From Boswellia sacra (taxonomy: Eukaryota > Streptophyta > Magnoliopsida > Sapindales > Burseraceae), in NCBI GenBank assembly GCA_013180625.2, contig SNVD02002577.1, positions 744,001 to 808,000 on the forward strand: 64,000 nucleotides of DNA. The letters are read 5' to 3'. Positions 57,194 through 64,000 of the stretch are shown here, in pieces. The number at the start of each line of letters is the position of its first letter. The stretch's first letter is position 1. The notes beneath the pieces are model-generated. The model was not told the origin of the DNA. It did no database searches and saw nothing but the letters and a program-made list of their open reading frames with translations. The position numbers were made by a program, and so were the translations under genes.

Positions 57194-60100
57194 TATTATT
57201 TGCGTTGATGAAATTTGATCCACCTCGGTAGGTTAAAAAAGGGTTTGGCATTAAAAATGTAATTTTATTGTAACTAAAACTCTAGTGAACAGTTGAGTGA
57301 ACCACTAGAAGTCTAAAATTCCATGTAATTGCCTCACTCTACAATTGTGTCTTGGTTAATATACTCTTTTCATAACATTAATGCTCTACTTGGCATGTTA
57401 GGATACAAATTTCCTAACTCGTGTTGTATCCTAATTGATTTGTTTAGTTAATTTTTAATTTTTCTGGTGATAATTTTGTATTTTCCGTGTTTATCATATT
57501 TATTCATTATCGTCTCGTTTAATCAATAACCTCGCTAAATTACTATCACCTAGTTGATTTACTCGGTAGTTGTAATAAATGAGAATCTATGTTAAATTAG
57601 TCACTTGTCTTCATAAATTAATAAAAAAAATAAAAACAACATAGGAGAGAATCTTAAAAACAATAGAGTAAAGAATCTTAATTTAATAGGAAAACGAATA
57701 TGTATTATTTCTTAACATATTGACGACACCCACAAGCATATGGCTTCATAAGGGCATCTTCTTCGACAAAAAGCGAGAGTTGGTCCATCGCTCTCGGCAT
57801 GGACTAATGCTAACTCGATCCCAATTATTGTTCAGTACACCCAATTTATTCCTTAGAACCAGGCCCAACACATCTTCCTTCATTGCGGGCATATTTTTAC
57901 AGCCCTCTTTAGCAGCCCAAGACCAAATAGGAAAGGTAAAAGCCCCGTTTACGTTCTGAGATGGTCTTAAAGCCTAGACCATGTAGCGGGGGAAGGGCCC
58001 TTAAGAGAAACAAAGCAGAAATTACGTCAAGTGCGTGCGTGTAGGTGTATGTGTGGTGTGCTGGTGCATCCAATTATCTGTCACGTACTTGCAAGTCATA
58101 AAATCTTCTTTCAGAACTTTGAAGTCAAACAATGAAACTTGGTCTTGTTTAAAATCTTAAAAGAGGGACGGTTAGTTAATCGTTAGGTAATTGCAGTTGG
58201 TAGACTTAACAGTCTAACATGACTTTTCATATATATCTTCCTTTTGCCCTGATTGATGGAAGCTAAAATGGTTATTGGGCCGACCAAAAAGTAACAGACA
58301 ATTCTGTTGAAATGCTTGAACGCGTTTTGACAAGCAATTTAAAGACTCGTCGCACTCTAATCTTACTTTTCCTCTTTTGAATCTTGCATCTGGATAAAGC
58401 CATTTTTAAAATGTTTTTCCAGGGAATTGGAGAGTACAAACCGACATCTAGTAGGTTTATCCGATTCTTGATTTGGTTGCATCATGGTCCGCTTCACTAT
58501 CCAGGTGTTATTGGCTTAAAAATGTCATATCTTCTTCCTGACGAAACCCAAGTAACGGAAACAAAATTAAATTAGTTTTCTTCTGGCCCTTTGAAAGTGA
58601 TGGGTTGTTAATTGTTGTCCGTTCCATAATTGGCCATCAGATAGTTGTGTTTAGTTCAGAACTTTTGTGCATCACAGATTCACAGTTCTGCACTGCAGCT
58701 TGTTTTGCTGTCCATATCAGACACGCTGGCGCCACATGTTCCAGTCTTGGATTTGACATTTGGCTATTGATTAGAGTGTGTTCTTTCATTCATCTTAATT
58801 TTCAATCTCTATCTCTGAACCAGGAAGCAACTACCTGAACCAACTTTTTTCATAATCTTCTTGCTTCCTTCCTGGTTTACTTTTTAATTTATCTGACGAT
58901 AATTAAAAGTTTATTCTCTTTAAAAAAAAAATAAAGCTGAACACCTAATTAATGCTATATTATTAAAATCTAGCATTCATATAACTCCAGCTATATGAAT
59001 AGCCATTTTCCTATCCTTTACTCGATGTCTCATCCAAACTTTCAGCTACTACGCGAAAAAACAAAAAAAGGTTTGCAGGTTATTGAGCTCTTGCCAAGTG
59101 TTATAGCTCTTGGTTTGGATCCAAACTTCTTATCAAAGCCAATCACATCATCATCAGAAACTTACTGTGGTTTTGCTTAACATAAGGGTCACAAAACTTG
59201 GGCCATCAAAAGACCAGACGCTTGCTTGCCTTGTCATTCATGACACTAGTGACTTCTGAGTTCATTGTTAAGAGCTGAAACCCCTGCATTTGACCTCTAC
59301 CCACTTGTGAAGTTGTAAAGCTGATATCAAGATAATAAGTTATTTTATTGAAGAATGAGTGAGAGAACTGAATTTTGAGCAGACAGCATTTGTAACTGAA
59401 GTTCGGATTTCGGTCAAAATTGAAAGAGCACTGGTAACCGAAGAAACAAAGGAGGAACCCAAAAAAGTTTTATACTTTAATAAACAAAGATCAAATGAAA
59501 CAAATTGTTAGCAACAGTTACTGTATATTTTTCACAAAAAGAGGTGGGAACCTTCTGGTTGTTAGATTCTAGCATAACTTGTCCAGTGCATGTGACCCCA
59601 GCACCAGGATTTATATATTTTTTCTCTTTTTCAAGTCCAAATGAGTCATCATCACTTAAACGAGCTTCCATATAATCCTTTACTTTCTGTTGTAAAGCAG
59701 CGGTTTGTTATAATTATCTTTAGTAAAGAGAATTTCTCGAACCGTCACATAGCAGGGAGCTTTTCTGCTCGTTAAAGCACATTCAACAGTCTAAGAGGCC
59801 ACAAAATATCAAAATAGCTGTGTTGGTTGATTCAGGAAGATCGGCTATGTTTGGCCTTAAGATAAAATGCTTTTATCTTGTTTTAGTATGGAAAAATATA
59901 TAATACAGATTGTAGCTGTTGGGGTTTCCTGAGAAGTGAGATCAAATCCCATAGTGGTTGTATACTGGGGTTTAAATTCAGGTTCGATCCAAAGCGAACA
60001 ATCCTCTATCGTGAGACTCACATCAAAGAAGATGCTTTGTATTACTAAAGATTCAGCATAAAAAATGCAAAACAGTTGCTATTCACGTCGAAACCAACTT

Positions 60101-60301
60101 TAAACAACAGATGGTATGATAGAATAGAAGGGCCTATAATTATAAGAAGGCAATCAAATGTAAAATAATTTAATTAATGATTGAAATTATGACCTTATGG
60201 AGTTCAATGACAATCTTAAACATTAGATTTTCCCAACAAATATCTAAAAACAAAATATTTGAAGTACTTAAAAGCCAGAGCATTTAGACTGTTCTTAGAC
60301 T
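57194..60301. other. Intergenic, two unassigned coding-like patches
   Basis: On the minus strand about 57960-57735 reads openly for about 75 codons (NVNGAFTFPIWSWAAKEG.., WDRVSISPCRERW) and looks like protein-derived sequence, but I cannot name it. Also on the minus strand, 59690-59540 reads KVKDYMEARLSDDDSFGLEK, then EKKYINPGAGVTCTGQ, after an AG-type acceptor (TTACAACAG). This is possibly an orphan exon of unknown product. The rest is AT-rich unique sequence. The part next to 60301 is the 3' region of the stachyose synthase gene. Confidence 0.4.
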
Positions 60302-63239
60302 TCAAAAGAGAAAAGCTACATCAGAAATGCCGGCAGCCTCTTCAATCCAAGGAACATTCAAGCTCAGTTTGCCGTCAGTTAACCATTCAAAGACTATCTC
60401 AGCACGATTCAAGTAACACTTCTTTGGGGATACACTTGAATAGGCTAAGAAATTGCCTTCTCCTTTCACTTCAATTTTAACACTGATCTCAGTTCCAGAC
60501 TCAAAGTACTCCAAATCTTTAATTGTCCCTCCACTGTTGAACATGTTGATTAGCCCAATTGGGGCAAATTTGATGCTGGCACCGAGATTCTTGATTGGCA
60601 CAAAGCTGAAAAGCTCAAATGAGGATGGTTGGATTGTGATTTGAATTGGATCCGCCTTTGGGGTCGTCAAGAGTATTTTCTCAGCCTGGTTTAGATAAAC
60701 TAGATACTCTTCGGCCTCACCCATACGTGCAGCTTCAATCTTTTGGTCCCATTCAATGTCAGTTACATGCACCGAGCCAGATACTGGCTTGTAGCACTCT
60801 GGATAGCCCTTAATTCTCTGTTCCTTGTTGTCCCATCCAGCTCCTTGGCAGTTAAATGCTCCAATAACGCCTCCAAACTGTGAAGAAGCAAAAAAGAGTT
60901 ATGTACTAATGAAGCATTTCCCAAACAAGCAGTTGGTAAAGCATAACCAAATATATTAGTCAAAGAAAGGACAAATACCTTGTTGAAGTTCCAAATCTTG
61001 AGAATTGTCTTATGGTCAAACAGTGGGTTCCTGAAGAGGCAGTCTCTAGTTGGGAGCGCATGGTGCTGGCACTTGGGAATGGTACCATCAGGGTAAACAA
61101 GTTGCTTTAGGAGATCGAAATTATGACCTCCAACAGAGTCACTCACGTAGACAGGACCACCACAGATAGCCCTTGAACCAGCGTGAAATTTAGCGCAACA
61201 ATGATCAGACTGGAACATATCCCAATCAGGCTGGATAAATTGACCCATCCACAAGCTGTTGTACGAACAATGGATCATATGAACACCTTGCAGCCAATAG
61301 ACTCCATTTGGATCCCCATTTGGATCCTGGAACCAGAAATCATCACCTGTGACAAACAATGAGTCAACCCGAAGTCTGAAAAACAAGTTTGTCACATAAA
61401 AAAAAAAAAAAAAAAGAATGATTCTAGAAGTACTTTGGTTTAGAGTTTCTTACCAACTCTTCCCATCGCTATCTGGTGTGTTCCAAGCAAGAAAAAGTCG
61501 TTACATTGTTGCATGCTAGAGATGATTCCAGTTCCTTTAAAGTTGTTTACCAGGGAATTCGACAGCCCTTTGTAATAAGCCTTTGCAAGCTCAACACGGC
61601 CTCCGTATTCTTCGGAAACATATTCAAGAGTCTGTATTGAAAATTCATAAACAAAATTAATCTGAGAGTTCAAATTTTAAAGTGTTATTTCGCATATAAA
61701 ATAAACTATTAGGAAGCGTAAAATGGAAGTAATGCAGAATAAGAAATTGCTACTTACGTGGATGACATCAACCTTGACCCCAGTAATGCCAGCTTCAGCA
61801 AGGTAGGAGTGCACAGAGTTATAGAAGTCATCAGCTTGAGAGGGATGAACAAGTCCAATCCCACCTTCAACGATCTTGACAACAGCAAGATCATTCATTG
61901 TCCCATCCAGTCCTGGAGAGACTTTGCAATTGACGATCTTTGAATTCAAATGCGTAGTTCCAGGCCTAACACCACCCCACGCACCACAAAGAGCGTGCCA
62001 CACCCAAATGTCATCCAAACCTTTAAATTTTGTTCTCAAGTCTCTTGTAAAAGCTTTCAATCCAAAATTTTGAGCCTTGCAAGAACAGCGTCCGCAGTTG
62101 TTAGCGCCTTGACTTCTCTCTTCTGCACCAAACAACTCCTCCAGTTCTTGTTGCAACTTGTTGATCTTTGAATCAAACACAGACAAATCAGTGACTCCAG
62201 ATCGGACGGTCTTGTCACGATCCTTGTTAGCATGCTCGAGTTCAATCGCCTTTGCAATCAACATCTTTGGTTTCTTGGGATCAAATGAAGGAGCATTAGG
62301 ATCCAAAAGAGATCCACCCTCGTATTTTCTGAACTTCTCGCCTTCATCAAGCCTGTGCAACCTGGCAGTCATTTGTTCTCCACCAAGAACAAGACTCTTG
62401 GAGTCCTCGTTTGGATTCTCACCATCTCGATTGATACTTTGCCAGCCATCATCAATGATGAGAAACCTTGGCGAGAGACCACCCTCGGCAAACTCTTTCA
62501 CTCCGTGCCAGACGCCAGCGGGTTCTACAGTCAAGTAGAATGCATCCCAAGTGCACCAACCAAATTTGTCAACAAGAGAAGGTACTTGTTTCTCTTCCAG
62601 GAGCCTGAAAGTATTTAAATGGACCCTGAGAGCACTGTAGGCCTCTTTCATTATATCGTACGGATTATTAGAGACATGAACGTAAGCAATAGCATTGAAT
62701 GAGGATGCTTTCACTCTAGTGGAACCACTCTCAGCACAAATCATGACATGTCCATCATTGCCAGGATGAAGAGCAGACCTGAAACTCCCGTCAATGATGG
62801 GTATGATTAGAACATAAGAGCTTATTTCAGGTATATCTAAGAGTAACCATTGAGTTTCCATTTGCAAATCAGAACCAGAAGTCCCAACCCACTGGGTAGA
62901 CCACCATGTTTTGAACCTGAAAATACTCAGAAAATTTCTACCAGTAAATCTACCCAAGGAGTTCATCAACCGATCGGACGGTTCATTTGCTTTGAACCCA
63001 ATGAACCCGCCCTTGTGGGAGTGGGCGTGGACACGGTGGAGGAGGGATAGTGGAGCATCAGAGGGCTCTGACTTGCAGATTGAAGAAAAGGGACTGAAAG
63101 TAACATTGCAAGGAACATCAGAGAGCACTGGGAAACCTTTCACACTCAACTTTCCATTAGACAAGTGCAAGGATTTCTCCAAGCTGTTGGACCTGAGTTT
63201 GACAAATGGAGGATTAGCTGGATCATTTGGGGGAGCCAT
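60302..63239 (-). CDS. STS: Stachyose synthase (galactinol-raffinose galactosyltransferase)
   Basis: Four exons on the minus strand: 63239-61758, 61631-61454, 61346-60979 and 60877-60302, phase-consistent, 867 aa, the usual length for the family. It is a GH36 enzyme of the raffinose pathway that moves galactose from galactinol to raffinose. Seen: FGWCTWDAFY (227-236), the IDDGWQS loop (262-268), KVDVIH with nucleophile candidate D491, and RAICGGPVYVSD with acid/base candidate D623. An insertion of about 75 residues (about 310-385, GGSLLDPNAPSFDPKKPK onward, coiled) separates stachyose synthases from raffinose synthases (family knowledge). It contains an unusual CGRCSC cluster at 382-387. The C-terminus reads VPWIEEAAGISDVAFLF. 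The ATG at 63239 opens MAPPNDPANPPF, a typical start. No signal peptide is seen; the family is cytosolic. Confidence 0.95.
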
Positions 63240-63343
63240 GAATCAGAAAACAGATAATGAACAGAGAAACCACAGGAAAGAAAAACTATTGATGTTACAA
63301 TAAACAAGACCTTGATATGAAAAACTGAAAGCCTGACGGGTTT

Positions 63344-63351
63344 CTATATAG
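63344..63351 (-). promoter_or_regulatory. Putative TATA box of the stachyose synthase gene
   Basis: CTATATAG on the minus strand, about 105 bp upstream of the start codon, a normal distance for a plant promoter with a short leader. Confidence 0.5.
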
Positions 63352-64000
63352 CTTTGAAGAATACCGTTTTGGCAGTTGAATCCTTCAAGATTGAAAGATT
63401 GCAATATATAAAATTTAAAAGGCAAACGTATGCAGAATTGGAAGTTGCAACTTATGATACACTTAACAAAAGTGGAACACCGGGAAGACCTCTTAGAATA
63501 ACAGAACAAGCAGAATCTAAATGTATAATTCTTGATACACTTAGATGCACTAGAAAGAGATTAGAAAGAAAGACTACTTATCAGGATGATGGCAAGAAAT
63601 ACAGAAGCTGAAAGGAATTTAAGAAGGAAATATTAAGAGAACTTGAAGAGATGCTAATTTGCTTTGTAATGAAGAAACGGGGAAGCCTACGCACGTATTT
63701 ATAGAGGAAACTGAAGTGGGTGCTTTGGAAAAAAGAATAAAAAATAGAATCAGTAAAACCTATCAGGATAAGAAGTTTTGGCGGTTGGTGTTGCTAATGG
63801 TCTTCAACTTTGTAGTGTCTGTGTACATGTACTTTATTATCTCTCGCACTTTCTTCTTTTTTCAGAGCCTGAGAAAGCTTGTACTAGAAAAAAAAATCGA
63901 CTAGTTGTTTCCGTGGAAAAGAACTTTGAAGAATGGAAGTTATCATTACATACGGAAACAATCAAGAAAGAGTTAAAGATAAAAACTAACTGGAAATTGG
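63352..64000. other. Stachyose synthase upstream region
   Basis: Open stretches on the plus strand (63354-63611 and 63659-63904) do not resemble known proteins and overlap the expected promoter, so I do not call genes here. No repeat was seen. Confidence 0.35.

Noticed and set aside
62158..62538. Plus-strand open stretch of 126 codons inside the stachyose synthase exon
   Set aside because: Antisense of a conserved GH36 coding exon, without its own promoter or homology.
63354..63904. Two plus-strand open stretches upstream of the stachyose synthase gene
   Set aside because: Lys- and Thr-rich sequences with no recognisable family, overlapping the expected promoter of the minus-strand gene.
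1..64000. CRISPR arrays, operons or bacterial-type systems
   Set aside because: The window is eukaryotic nuclear DNA with spliced genes; none of its repeats has the regular spacing of a CRISPR array.

Overview
The window is nuclear DNA of a flowering plant. It is AT-rich, its genes are split by AT-rich introns with GT..AG borders, intergenic stretches are long, and the protein families are plant-specific (group IIc WRKY, FCA-type RRM/WW protein, UPBEAT1-type bHLH, stachyose synthase). The protein sequences read like a woody eudicot, possibly Rutaceae/Citrus, but this is an impression and not a demonstrated assignment.

Layout. 1.7-3.85 kb (minus): a small single-pass membrane protein gene of unknown function. 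5.9-18.6 kb: a large nested transposon block inside one broken gene, a DnaQ/WRN-like 3'-5' exonuclease on the minus strand. An 8.45-kb Mutator-like element (MULE; near-perfect 9-bp target duplication, inverted ends) split its C-terminal end. A 3.65-kb gag-only copia-type LTR element (perfect TGGTC duplication) split it just after exonuclease motif I. The MULE carries a decayed transposase (+) and a decayed Ulp1-like gene (-), and the Ulp1-like gene is itself hit by a hAT-like MITE. The LTR element also holds a hAT-like MITE. Another hAT-like MITE lies at 19.2-19.9 kb. 22.2-24.7 kb (minus): a CCHC zinc-knuckle, RS-containing nuclear protein with a probable 6-nt microexon. 26.7-28.5 kb (+): an ARP5 pseudogene that kept its introns. 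29.2-31.2 kb: a second remnant of an Ulp1/DUF1985-type MULE with short palindromic repeats. 31.9-40.1 kb (+): an FCA-like RNA-binding protein (14 exons). 42.5-43.75 kb (minus): a group IIc WRKY factor with three W-boxes upstream. 44-51 kb: a gene-poor stretch. 51.1-51.5 kb (minus): a UPBEAT1-like HLH protein. 53.9-54.9 kb: nested inverted-repeat elements with tandem hairpin repeats. 56.25-57.2 kb (minus): an intronless UBC23/24/25-type E2-like gene whose catalytic Cys is Ser. 60.3-63.2 kb (minus): stachyose synthase (4 exons, 867 aa).

The genes look like unrelated neighbours and not a pathway cluster. Apparently functional genes are the membrane protein, the CCHC protein, the FCA-like gene, WRKY, UPB1-like and STS. 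The exonuclease, ARP5, Ulp1-like and transposase copies are dead, and the E2-like gene is open but lacks its catalytic Cys. Exon borders were chosen by eye from reading frame, splice consensus and remembered family conservation; UTR ends and transcription starts are not determined.
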